A DNA stretch of 64,000 nt from Acanthosepion pharaonis (Eukaryota > Mollusca > Cephalopoda > Sepiida > Sepiidae). A model generated the notes under the pieces. It saw only the letters and a list, made by a program, of their open reading frames with translations, was not told the DNA's origin and ran no database searches. Each line of letters opens with the position of its first letter. Position 1 is the stretch's first letter. This document shows positions 54,401-64,000 of this stretch, one piece after another. Position numbers and translations under genes: made by a program. The stretch lies in NCBI GenBank assembly GCA_903632075.3, contig CAHIKZ030004549.1, forward strand, positions 245,001-309,000. Reading direction: 5' to 3'.

Positions 54401-55600
54401 TTTTAGGAATGCTGAAATTTTTATATTTATTTATTTTTACGATTTTATACTCTACATTTGAATTTGTTTAAAAAATATTTATTTTGCGTTTGCCAGGGCC
54501 TTTGAAACCATTTCAATTTGTCCAATTCTCCACACTGCAGCCTTTCATCAATTTTTTTTAATGCCATTTAAATTGACGGTCTTTCGCAGACACAAGGACA
54601 ATAAACAACACGGACAAATAACTTATTTATTACTTAAATTGAGGACAGTATCTGGGGTAGGGATGTGGGAAGGAATATAGTGTTGCAGACGTCTTTCCCG
54701 GGGGTGGGATGGTTTTCATCACGTTGAAATCGACTTCATAGTTTTTGTCTTCATTCGATTTCGAATATATCACTGCCACCCGTTCAGCTTAAACACATAA
54801 TTATTCGTGTATAATACTCTGGGCCATCAAATTCTGTGGAAAATATCTCGTGTATAATACGTAATGATTTTTTTTCTTCATTTTTTTTTTTTTAACATCT
54901 GCTTAACTCTCCATCCGATTTATATCTACTAGAAATTACATTATTTTGAAATAAAATCTACACTTTTTAAATTTACGGTGTGTTTTAGACCGCCCGGCCA
55001 CAGAGTAAGTGAACTTTGCTAGGCTGTTACACAGAGTAAAAACAAACGCACGTACATGTTTATACAAAAAGGCAACAAGCTGACGAGAAAAATAAGCTAA
55101 CATTAGAAAGGAAAAAAATAAACATATTCCAGTGACTATTACTCTGTCGCGACGTCAAAGAGAAGTGGGCATTACATTTTTGAGGAAGAAGGATAAGATG
55201 ACTCTGTGGTCGTCAAGATCGAAGAGAAACGCATCTGCGTTGACAACGTCAATGAAACCGTTATGATATTTCTTTTACGGACTGCGATTAAGCAATTATA
55301 TTTATCTGTTGATGGTCTCAGCTATTTCTTTTTTTTTTTTAATTCACACCACGCAAGGCTATATTACTAAGATTCAAGGGGTTAACTTTTACTGTGAATG
55401 AAACAATGAAAAGACAGAAGGAAACGGAAAACTAATCCTAAACAGAAAACAAGGGATAGGTCTTTACTCCAGTTCAAAAGACCAAGGAGGAGTGTGAACT
55501 GGATGATTTTGTTTGTAATACATTTCCTTTTCTCATTATGGTACTTCGTCCTCCGTTCATTTATGCAAACATGTTCTCTTTCTTTCTCTGATTCTCTTTT
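51460..55600. other. repeat-poor island, no gene recognised
   Basis: No member of the repeat families found elsewhere was seen here, apart from homopolymer runs of A or T (52178-52195, 52408-52420, 53199-53218 and others). CpG dinucleotides look more frequent in parts (for example 51860-52000, 53030-53110, 55140-55260). Open frames of up to about 100 codons exist on both strands but none resembles a known protein. It could hold promoter, untranslated exon or intronic sequence of a host gene. Confidence 0.4.
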
Positions 55601-55879
55601 GTCTTTGTTGTGTCATGTGAGTGTTAACATCTCCGAGCCTTCTTTTCTCAAGTGTCCCTAAAATTTTGGCAGCCTCATTATTTTTGGGGGTATTCTTTCT
55701 CTCTAAAACATCTGTTGCCATGTCCATAATAGTTGCTTATTTCGTCCACTTTAGAGCAAACAAGAAAATTGGTAAGAACTTCAAAGAAATATATTTATTA
55801 AAATTGAACTTTTTTCTTCTTTTTTCTTTTTTTTTTTTTTTTTTTTTAATGGTTTTCTCAATCATTCCACATACATAGA

Positions 55880-56010
55880 TTTTCTATCTGAATATCTGGG
55901 ATGAGGAGTTATTATTCAAACTATATGCAGACTATTATCATCACTTTTGTTGTTTTCATCACTTGGAGCCCATTTAGTGGCATTGTCTTGATTGGGGTGA
56001 ATTGAAAAAA
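55880..56010 (+). repeat. SINE tail fragment joined to a LINE 3' end
   Basis: TCTGGGATGAGGAGTTATTA, then CAGACTATTATCATCACTTT, is the SINE tail on the minus strand. From 55970 the plus strand has the LINE 3' end AGTGGCATTGTCTTGATTGG GGTGAATT plus a run of A. Confidence 0.6.
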
Positions 56011-56049
56011 AAAAAAAAAAAAATTTGCATTCAAATCAAACTTTCTTTT

Positions 56050-56235
56050 TTTAATCTTTTCACCCCATGCAAGGCAATAAAGTCACTAAGATGCAAGAGA
56101 TCACAGAAATGAACTGAGAAACCGTTTTTTGAGGAAAAAGGACAATAGGAAGAATGACAAGTTACATTGAATTCAAATTTTTATAGGTTCTAGTTGACAG
56201 TAAATCAAGAAGCTGGAAGAGAGTTCTATAGATGA
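56050..56235 (-). repeat. LINE 3' end, minus strand
   Basis: The minus strand ends CTTGCATGGGGTGAAAAGA, preceded by CTTAGTGACTTTATTGC and an upstream TAGAACTCTCTTCCAGCTT piece (LWNSLP region). It faces the LINE 3' end at 55970-56010, so the two are tail to tail. Confidence 0.7.
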
Positions 56236-56404
56236 GAAGCAACTAGTACATATATGCAAAGATATAGACATATGTAGACAAGATTTTAATGTTTCATATA
56301 AACTTCATTGCAACTTCATTATTTTTTTTCCCCCTTCTCATTTTTCTATGCTAATTTTATTACAAATTAAATAATTCTGGAAGGAATCCACCTAAGTGCC
56401 TACT

Positions 56405-57260
56405 CCAATCATTAGTGAATATCTATGTGGATGATACAACAGTTTATAGGTGTACCTCCAAAAATCTCAATGACAAGAACCTAGCAGCTCATCTCTCCTC
56501 TAGTCTCACTCAGGTGGCTCAATGGGGGAAGGACTTTCTTGTGAAATCCAATAGATCCCAAAACAAATTAGTAACATTCTACCACCACCAAGCAGGTTGT
56601 GAACTTTCACCTGGCATGATAGATGGGTGGTCTCACATGAAGGCTCCTAGCCTTGAACATCTATTAGGACTCAAACTTACCCCCAGACATCAAAGGTAAC
56701 TTGTATATATAATCTATTGCTAAAGATTCTGAAAAGATGTTTGGTTCATCCCCCCCCGCCTCCAGTAAGTATCTGACTCCTCCTATCTTTACAAGAACCA
56801 GATCACACCAAAAATGGAGTATTGCTGACCTGTTTGGGCTGGAGCTGCCCAGTCTTCACTCACCTGTCTTGATAGAGTTCAAAAGTGTCTACATGGACTC
56901 GTGGGTAATTCATTATTTTCCACCTTACAACTCATTTCCCACAGACAAAATATTGTGAGCTTCTCACTACTCTGTCATTATTTCCATGGCATAAACTACA
57001 TTCCTCAACCCTGACCTTTGTAACTGGGACCCACAAGGATGAATCATCCTCATTTCCCTTTGTATACCATTAATAAGGAAGAAGTTCCACTCAGAGAGCT
57101 TTTTCCCCAAGAACAGCTGCTTTGTGGAACAGACTCCCAGAAGGATGTTTTCCCTATCACTACAATTTTGACATTATATAACTCTATGGTTAAACGTTAT
57201 CTTTACTGTATAGCCCCATGAACTTCACTTTTTGCCTTTTCTTGCACTCGTACAACACCA
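56405..57260 (+). pseudogene. LINE ORF2 pseudogene with reverse-transcriptase active-site region
   Basis: The plus strand starts with NIYVDDTTVYRCTSKNLNDK, containing the RT active-site block (YADDTT with V for A), then LSSSLTQVAQWGKDFLVKSN and RSQNKLVTFYHHQAGCELSP. In shifted frames follow LEHLLGLKLTP, ITPKMEYC, PVWAGA, LDRVQKCLHGLVG, SHRQNIVSFSLLCHYFHG and finally VPLRELFPQEQ and NSMVKRYL. This order is palm, thumb and C-terminal part of CR1/Jockey-like LINEs. Both catalytic aspartates remain, but stops and shifts break the frame at least six times. Confidence 0.85.
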
Positions 57261-57264
57261 TACA

Positions 57265-57885
57265 ATAATCTTCTTCCTTGAGTAGCTCTTAGTCCTTGTA
57301 TTGGATGAAAATTAGTATATAAAAATATATATAAAAATAAGAGGTAAACAAATAAAATAAAATAAATTGCTATTTTTGTCCTGCAAATAGGCTTTTAGTG
57401 AAATTCAACAATCAGTATGGCTTGCTTCAAAAGTCAGATAAAAAAAAAATATTTAACATTATTTAGTGTAACCATAATTCACAGAACAGAATGCAAGATG
57501 ATAATAAAGGTTATTAAGCAACAAAATGGAATTAGCAAATCAAGTTCAAATTTGGCATTAAACTGCTTGTATCTATGTCTGCACAGGTGCCTTTTAGAAA
57601 GGTTGGACCCACTTTTCTTTACACTTACTCATATCACCCAATGGTTTGTTACTAGCAAAAATCAAGAGTGGCAAACTACCTTCTTGTATCCATCTTATCT
57701 GCCCAGTTAATAACTACTCGTACACAGATCTGACAGGTGTTCACTCAGGTTTATAAGTAAAAGATCCCCCCCAATAATGAATTGAATATTAGGACTTGTA
57801 TATGGAAATATCATTGTTAATCTTAAAAAATTGTTAATGCAATATTCACTCATGAAAAAGAGTTTCTTACAAACCCAAATATATT
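57265..57885. other. unassigned; dispersed repeat at 57460-57635
   Basis: 57460-57635 is collinear with 37315-37490. The rest is not recognised. Confidence 0.4.
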
Positions 57886-57889
57886 TTGA

Positions 57890-58462
57890 TTCCTCGTTGC
57901 ATTGAATACTGTTGCCATATATGGTCTGGTGCCCCCCCTCCCCTGCTGTTCACCTTGAGTTCCTCGACAAAATCCAGAGACAGATATGCAATGTGATAGG
58001 TCCTGATCTGGCATCTCCTCTGCAGTCACTGTCTCACAGACAGGATGTGGTTTCCCTCTGTCTTTTCTACAAATATTTCCATGGCAACTGTTCTTACGAG
58101 CTAATTTACACTGGTGCTTCAACTGCATGAATTTAAGCATGCTACTAGGCTGGCATCTTGGTTTCAATCTTTTACAGTTGAAACCGTCAAATGTAATCTC
58201 CTCTTCTACTCTAACAGCTTCTTCTCTCGAACTTTCCAACAGTGGGTCTCCCTTCCTCTTCCTTGCTTCCCTGATAGCCATATTCTTCAAGTATTCAAAT
58301 GTAATGTCAATTGATATCTTCTGATGCCTTGATCTTTATCCCCATTCTTCTCTTTATCCTTTCCTCAAATACCCCTCTTTACTCTTGCTCTCAGTGTCTG
58401 TAACTCCTTGTGTGCTGGTGGCACTCCCACCTTGCTTGGGGTGAAATGCTTAAAAAAACAAA
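57890..58462 (+). pseudogene. LINE C-terminal pseudogene with 3' end and A tail
   Basis: Frames give CIEYCCHIWSGAP, PAVHLEFLDKIQRQICNVIG, PDLASPLQSLSHRQDVVSLC, LFYKYFHGNCSYELI, then LHEFKHATRLASWFQSFTVE, NSFFSRTFQQWVSLPLPCFP and VFKCNVN. It ends with the 3' UTR CACCTTGCTTGGGGTGAAAT and an A-rich tail. A run of C near 57936 marks one frameshift. Confidence 0.88.
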
Positions 58463-58599
58463 AAAAAAAAGTTGTTAATCCATAAAAAACAAACCTATTT
58501 ATAAGTAAAAGAGATCTAGTTTAAGGCATAAAACATTGATATAAAATGGACTGTCCTATTAGAAACATTTTGATATCTGATTGGGCAAACAGCTTGTAA

Positions 58600-58905
58600 T
58601 TACCTGTTTTGATGGTGTGTATGACATGGCTTAGAGATATTTTCCAATGGTGCCTTGTGATTGGAATTTGGTAGCTGAAACTTTTTGGAAGCCTTTGATG
58701 GTTGTGCTAGCATGAGATCACAAGTCATCATGACTGAGGAAGTGTACGGGCTTTGTCAAACTGTTGATTATGCCAGATTATGCATTGTCTTCCAGAAAAT
58801 GTAACAAGTCAGCTCATCATATTTGCAGTATAAATCACAGATGGGCTCTGTAGGTGTTGAACAATTGCAAATTTGTCTGAGAAGGCTTCAGCAATGAGTT
58901 TATTA
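58600..58905 (+). repeat. partial copy of the SINE body found at 44896-45390
   Basis: TTCCAATGGTGCCTTGTGAT, GCTAGCATGAGATCACAAGT, TTGATTATGCCAGATTATGC and AATCACAGATGGGCTCTGTA are collinear with the minus-strand body at 44930-45260. The tRNA-like head is absent. The 3' end runs into the repeat at 58910. Confidence 0.75.
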
Positions 58906-58907
58906 TA

Positions 58908-59292
58908 AACAGAGCATTTACTTAAATATTTGTATCTATAAAAATAATGTATAAACAAGACGTATATTAAAGTAATTGTCTGACTTAGTCCATTTCATAA
59001 GATGTCATTTGTTTACATTAAGATACGCTTCAAGCAGATATGAGTGTTTGAGAGGAATCATGGGAAGTTTGTAGTTTAAAAAACAGTAATTTAACCTTGC
59101 TAACCAGAATCTTCCTCTATAGCTAAATAGTATTGCCCATAAGGCTACATGACTGTTCCGTGTAGGATACAGGTTCAATTTCTGTTGGAGGACATCTATT
59201 TCATTCAGGCTGGTAAATGTTGTTAATACGGTTTATTACAAACAGAGCATTTACTTAAATATTTGTACCTATAAAAATAACATAAATAAAAA
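58908..59292 (+). repeat. tandem-type repeat with tRNA-like module, second locus
   Basis: AACAGAGCATTTACTTAAAT occurs at 58911 and 59237, about 325 bp apart. Between them lie segments collinear with 41640-41870, including a weaker B box (CAGGTTCAATTTCTG near 59170). Confidence 0.72.
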
Positions 59293-59306
59293 AGTGTGTG
59301 TGTAAG

Positions 59307-59411
59307 AGGACAACAAAAATAGATGAAATCCAAAAAATGCACGTTCAAAAACAATAACACATTTCTCATAGCATTTTTTGGATTTCTTCTCTATTTTCGC
59401 TGTCCTCTTAT
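59307..59411. repeat. imperfect hairpin with about 38-bp arms
   Basis: AAGAGGACAACAAAAATAGA with AAATCCAAAAAATGC pairs with GCATTTTTTGGATTT and TCTATTTTCGCTGTCCTCTT. The loop is about 28 bases. Confidence 0.85.
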
Positions 59412-59647
59412 TACTGAGAAGTAAAAACAAGAACAAAATCTATTTCCATATCTGAGGATGTCTGGAGGAACAGACAAAAGCTTGTAAAAATTAAAAGACC
59501 TTATGCAACTGGAATTTATAAACGAGGATCATATCATTCATATACAGGTTTGAGGTTGATGTATCTCATTCATATAGTTTGCGAAGATATATTCTCGCCA
59601 TTTAAATCATTAACCTCTATATTTGTTTTTTGTGTGAATGATTCATG

Positions 59648-59650
<3 letters not shown>

Positions 59651-59704
<54 letters not shown>
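59651..59704. repeat. (TA)n(GA)n microsatellite
   Basis: A TA run followed by a GA run. Confidence 0.95.
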
Positions 59705-59905
59705 GAATCAGAGAGCCAAGTTTGAGTTCCAGTCGAATCCATTACATTCGCTTATGTGCTAATACCCTTGAGAAAGGTATTAATTCTCTTCTTCTCCCTC
59801 CACCTATGGGTAAATAGCTGGACAGATTTGGTTTTATAGCCTTGGATGGCAACTGGTCTAGGAGAAGAGTAACTCTGAATTCAAAACCTTGGGACCTTTG
59901 TAGCA
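59705..59905 (+). repeat. SINE-like dispersed repeat, good copy
   Basis: GAGCCAAGTTTGAGTTCCAG, CTTCTTCTCCCTCCACCTAT, GGGTAAATAGCTGGACAGAT, TGGCAACTGGTCTAGGAGAA and CTCTGAATTCAAAACCTTGG. It is the reference-like version of the body at 2810, 35110, 46000, 46370 and 47221. Confidence 0.75.
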
Positions 59906-60065
59906 CACAGTGCATCAGGTCTCTGCATCCAGCCCTTCAAAAAGTGTGGTTGGTTCTGCACAAAGCCTTCACCACTATAATCAAACCATATGTGCTGGTG
60001 TCTAGGCTGTTGGTTCCTAGGAACTGAGCTGCTTGACTCTCATATGTTGAATACAATGGGAGAGT

Positions 60066-60067
<2 letters not shown>

Positions 60068-60100
<33 letters not shown>
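60068..60100. repeat. (TA)n microsatellite
   Basis: Pure TA run. Confidence 0.95.
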
Positions 60101-60101
<1 letters not shown>

Positions 60102-60104
60102 ACA

Positions 60105-60576
60105 AGTTCACTTAAGATAAGCTAACAATGTCTGTTTGTGTCATTTTTTTATTATATATTTCCAACTTTTAAATAAAATGTTCAGCATTGGGATTAAAAC
60201 AGTGGATAAATTGTCCAAAAGTTCATGTTCATATTGTTTAAATAATTTAGACCATCTCGGTCATTTTCAAGAATCAATATGGTGTCTCTATGATAGGTAA
60301 CGTTCCTTTGTATACACTTTGGGATTCTTTGGAAAGCTGAAAGTTTGAAATAGGATATCGTGATCATCTGTAATGTCTAGTAGGATCAAGGCTGCACCAA
60401 AGTGGATGCACTTTGTTTTTTTAAATATATAATATACACATTTTAAATATATTATATACACTTCAGATAATATTTCCGGTGGTGAATAATATTTTATTTA
60501 ATGTGGGCTGTTTTTGTATAATAATATCTAGCCATCCTAGCAGATGGGTGTGTTCAGAAAATGAGAGTAGCAAGCC

Positions 60577-60619
<43 letters not shown>

Positions 60620-61900
60620 CATCAAAGTAATTATGTGTTGCCTGCTCAGTTAAAGAAGATCAAGATGATTCTAATCAAACTTTTCATTTAAAATCCAATC
60701 TGTTACATTTTTGAAGCAGATCTCTATTACTTATAAACCAGAGTGAACACATGTTGGGGTTGAGTATAAAGGCAGTCCTTCCCTGGGAAGGTAAAATGAA
60801 TGTGGAAAAGTGTTTTGCCCATGTTCTATTTGCACTCTTGTCTTTCACTTTTTGTGGCATGCCAGTGACAGGTTATTGGGTGATACGAAAAAGTGTAAGG
60901 AAAGTGGGTTCAGACCTTTCTGAAAGGCACCTGAGCAGATGGAGATATAAGCAGTCTAATCCCAAATTTTAACCTGGTTTGCTAATTCTATCTACCGGGA
61001 GTTAATAAAACTCCTGCCACCTTTCACTTTGGAATTACTTTTGATAAATTTATGAAGTAGATGCAAATAGATTTTAAAATCTTCATTAACTGAAACATTT
61101 TAATTTGGTTTTTGTTATGTTTTTTTTCCAATGTAAACTGTCTTTAGATTATTTAATGCCAAAATCCATTATTTTGATAAAAAAATAGGTATTTTGAAAT
61201 AGAACCAGTGTTTTCAGCATTTCACCATGGGTTTTACATTGAAATAGAGTATGAGGATACTTGGGATGTTTTGTCTGTGAGGAAAAGAATTGTAGGGTGG
61301 GGAAATAATTCATCACACACAAGGCTGTGTAAATGCTTTTGAGCTCTGGAAAGTGAGAATTGGGCTTCTCCAACCCAGTGCTTTTTTATAACCAAATCAT
61401 TCTAAAAACATGTTTGCACCTACTGTATCATACACAATAGTTTTAGTGAACCATTGTCTATCTTCTGCAACATTTTGTCCCTCAGATTGAACAAAAAGTG
61501 AAAATTATTAAAAAAGAAAAAAAGTTCCTTCCATAGTTAATCATGGCTCTCCAAATTTCTTTTCTGTGAATTTCCATGGAATTGTAGGAAAGATAGTGGC
61601 ATGTTTATGAATCTATTTAACAACTGGATGATACATTCTGCCTAGATAAGAACCTCATCCTCTTAGCATTTTACTGTTTGTAATATATTTACAAATACCA
61701 TAATGCCCAAGTTGAAAAACTGAATTTAACAAAAACAATTTTGCTTCCTCATTAATGCCTTAGGTCTTGTTAATGGATAAATGAACAGCTGCCAAAAGCT
61801 CTTAGTCAAAATCTTTGGACAATTCTTCCACTCATTACTAATTTCTTTTCACTTAAGAATTAAAAGTAAAACAAAATCATTCCCTGTTTCTGCCCTTTAA
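60105..61900. other. no recognised gene
   Basis: Contains (TA)n(CA)n at 60578-60619 and a small LINE terminus on the minus strand near 61535 (CATGGCTCTCC). The frame at 60751-60972 begins MLGLSIKAVLPW and has a possible hydrophobic stretch (HVLFALLSFTFCGMPVTGYW), but no family resemblance or supporting context. Confidence 0.4.
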
Positions 61901-61902
<2 letters not shown>

Positions 61903-61960
<58 letters not shown>

Positions 61961-61964
61961 ATTT
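61903..61964. repeat. (TA)n microsatellite
   Basis: TA run ending in GTGTGT. Confidence 0.95.
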
Positions 61965-62890
61965 CATGGTAGATAAAATTAAATACAATTTTAAATTTTG
62001 CTTGATTCACAAATTTATAAAGAAAAGTAAACCTTGTTCCTAAAAATTAGATTATTACAAGTTTAAGTTTAAAAAGGAAAAAGAATACATTTTTTTTTTT
62101 TTTTTTTTCCAGGGAATTTGGTAACCTGCAAATTTGATGACATTGTTGGTTTATTTATTTCCTAATTTCTGAAACCACTACTAGGGGACGCTCTCTAAAG
62201 CTATAAATAATCTACGATAATTTTTTTTTTTCTTTCTCTCCTTACTTTTACACTTATGACAACAATGTAAATCTCTTGCTGAAGATTTCATTTTTTTTTT
62301 CGTTTTTGGGAAATGCATGAACACACATTCGCTCAATTCACATACTTTGGACCAAAAACTTTCCACATTCATTTGTTACGCACATTATTGTCTTTGTCAC
62401 TTGTAAATCTTTCTTTATTAATACATTATCATTTGTTTGTACATGTATACCAGTCCTTGTTGTTTCCCCACATTTCTTTAGGTGGACTCATATTCCGAGT
62501 CCGCCATGTTTGTTGTGGGCATTTCAGGAGACACATGTGTTTATCTCTCAGTGCGTAAACCAGCATACATTTTCTAATCTTTTTTTTTTTTTTTTTTTTT
62601 TTAAATATAAAGAAAAATATTTTCTGGCTTATTTAATATTATTCCCCTCCCATCCTTATCAAACCTTTCTATAATCATCCTCCTTCTTTCTCTTCCTTTC
62701 CCAAAAAAAAAAAAAGGAAGAGGAAAATTCTATTTTCAAATAGTTCTGCATTTGACCTTTCTGATTTAAGAGATATGACCCTACTTTAACCAGGATTTTT
62801 AGTTATCATTCAGATATATTTTTACAAATACCTTTTTTTTTTCATCAATTTTTCCCAACAGTTTTCAAATTGTTACATGCCTCTTAAATT
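61965..62890. other. no recognised gene
   Basis: Several poly(T) runs (62091-62109, 62579-62602). Nothing coding is supported. Confidence 0.45.
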
Positions 62891-62894
62891 TCTA

Positions 62895-63453
62895 TCAGGT
62901 CATCCCATAAGTTCTGTCCTAATTTTGAATAAAGAAAATCAGTGACCAAATGTTACATTTAATTACAGATTCAATCAACAATGTATTTTCCCTGATTATC
63001 TATGACTTCCTTCCATCTATTAACAAGCTTACTAATTCCATTGCTGTAAAATTCTTTTGGCTTTGATTCGAAGAACTCACAAATGTCAGTTTTAACCTCT
63101 TCCTGTGTTACAAAAGCTGTTTCTTCCAAATGATTCTGTAAGCTATGAAACAAATGGTAGTCTGAAGGATCAAGATTGGGAGAATAAGGTGGATGAGGAA
63201 TTTTCTCCCAACCAACTTCTTTGATCTTTTGTGACGTGATTCTTGCTGTGTGGGGTTGTGCATCACCTTTTTTCGATTCACTAGAGCAGGTCTTTTTTTC
63301 CTCAAAGCATGGTTCAAACGCTCTAATTGCTGACAGTATATTTGAGCATTAATTGTTGCATTAGGTGGTAAAAATTCAAAGTGGATTATTCCTTGGCGGT
63401 CCCACCAGATTGAAACTATTTTATCCCTAGCAAAATGGGACATGTAATTTTTC
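62895..63453 (-). pseudogene. mariner transposase, 3' part with terminal repeat
   Basis: The right end on the plus strand is TCAGGTCATCCCATAAGTTC after TA (62893-62894), a recognised mariner-type terminal repeat. The minus-strand frames give RDKIVSIWWDRQGIIHFEFL, PPNATINAQIYCQQLERLNH and ALRKKRPALVNRK, then a shift, DAQPHTARITSQKIKEVGWE, IPHPPYSPNLDPSDYHLFHS and LQNHLEETAFVTQEEVKTD, ending WKEVIDNQGKYIVD. The first catalytic D (IWWD) and third (PSDYH) are kept. The second block is damaged (HDN replaced by D). The N-terminal half and the other terminal repeat are missing; the copy is cut off near 63455 next to a composite repeat. Confidence 0.9.
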
Positions 63454-63489
63454 ACTTCTATTCATCAACAAGATGGCATATTTTGACCA

Positions 63490-63915
63490 TCCTGTGTATG
63501 ATGATAAACTACATTCGCATCCTGGGTAAGACGATAAACTATATCTAATAGCAAGGATTCTGATCAGGAGGTTTTGAGGAACATGGGACCACTTCTTAAT
63601 TGCTTGTATTCCCAAGTTCACCCTGACCCAGGGTGGTAGCACCTGTTAGGGTCCCAACTATGGGCAATAGCTAATCCACAGACTGGGGTTAAAAAAACTA
63701 TAAAAGTGTAAAAATAGAAAAAAAAATACATTTTTGAAAAATATATATTAGCAGCAATACAATTTTCAAATATATATATATATATATATATATATGTTTT
63801 TTTTTTTTTTTTTTTTTTTTTTTTTGAAAAAAAAAATTCATTACCAGCAAAAAAATTTTATTGGCATTAAATAATCCATTGAGGTTGATATGCCATAAAA
63901 CAATATAAACCAAAC
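63490..63915 (+). repeat. composite repeat, full copy
   Basis: Two head units (TGATGATAAACTACATTCGC and GGTAAGACGATAAACTATAT), GATTCTGATCAGGAGGTTTT, CCACTTCTTAATTGCTTG, GGTGGTAGCACCTGTTAGGG, core (AGCAGCAATACAATTTTC), a (TA)n and poly(T) interruption at 63772-63825, and the tail GGCATTAAATAATCCATTGA. Confidence 0.88.
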
Positions 63916-64000
63916 TATCATATTTTGAGGAACTACTGAAAAGCCACCTTTCCTTAAATATTTAAGACCTTAGAATTTCATTTTCCAACCTTCACAACAC

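Noticed and set aside
60751..60972. Small membrane-protein gene starting MLGLSIKAVL
   Set aside because: Only 73 codons, no family match, no splice or promoter evidence; kept as unassigned sequence.

Overview
This is an AT-rich, repeat-dominated stretch of an animal nuclear genome. The broken coding pieces resemble mobile-element proteins known from molluscs and other invertebrates: the C-terminal halves of several non-LTR retrotransposons, Tc1 and mariner transposases, and a repeat-associated HFLHSHLD protein. Together with the very abundant (TA)n tracts, tRNA- and 5S-related short elements and internal minisatellites, this suggests a lophotrochozoan, most likely a cephalopod such as an octopus. 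The species call is an inference from style and not from a diagnostic gene. I found no intact host protein-coding gene, no rRNA operon, no CRISPR array and nothing prokaryotic.

Layout. 1-2.5 kb: a broken Tc1-like transposon inserted in (TA)n microsatellite. 2.8-7.1 kb: SINE-like copies, a CCCGGCGTTGCCCGGG repeat, and ends of non-LTR retrotransposons. 7.2-13.95 kb: a 6.7 kb array of a 10-bp A/T unit (TTTAAAATAA), ending in a higher-order 54-56 bp pattern. 14.5-20.6 kb: tRNA-derived SINE copies, a composite repeat with a minisatellite core, and at least four copies of one LINE family, two of them tail to tail. 20.7-23.8 kb: a 5S rRNA-like sequence, a LINE C-terminus with a 34-bp tandem expansion, and mariner relics. 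24.6-26.6 kb: a decayed Jockey-type LINE with an RNase H region, split by an insertion. 26.8-32.6 kb: a cluster of composite repeats, a solo LTR, a ~1 kb tandem duplication and pieces of the HFLHSHLD protein. 33-43 kb: mostly unrecognised sequence with a polypyrimidine tract, a 40-bp minisatellite, two TIR elements and a tRNA-like repeat. 43-50 kb: LINE copies, a 1.14 kb mariner-type element carrying a ~495-bp tRNA-headed SINE with a 13-bp target duplication, a second 5S-like sequence and a perfect hairpin. 51-55.6 kb: a comparatively repeat-poor island. 56-64 kb: more LINE relics, repeat copies, microsatellites and a truncated mariner.

How the parts work together: the window records repeated nested insertion. 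One LINE family, recognisable by a shared 3' end (CTTGCTTGGGGTGAAATG, then TTAAAAAA), supplied many copies on both strands. SINEs with tRNA-like or 5S-like heads are interspersed among them. DNA transposons of the TA-target superfamily appear as relics and as non-autonomous TIR elements. Every transposase and reverse-transcriptase piece examined has stops, frameshifts or missing ends, so nothing here looks able to move by itself.
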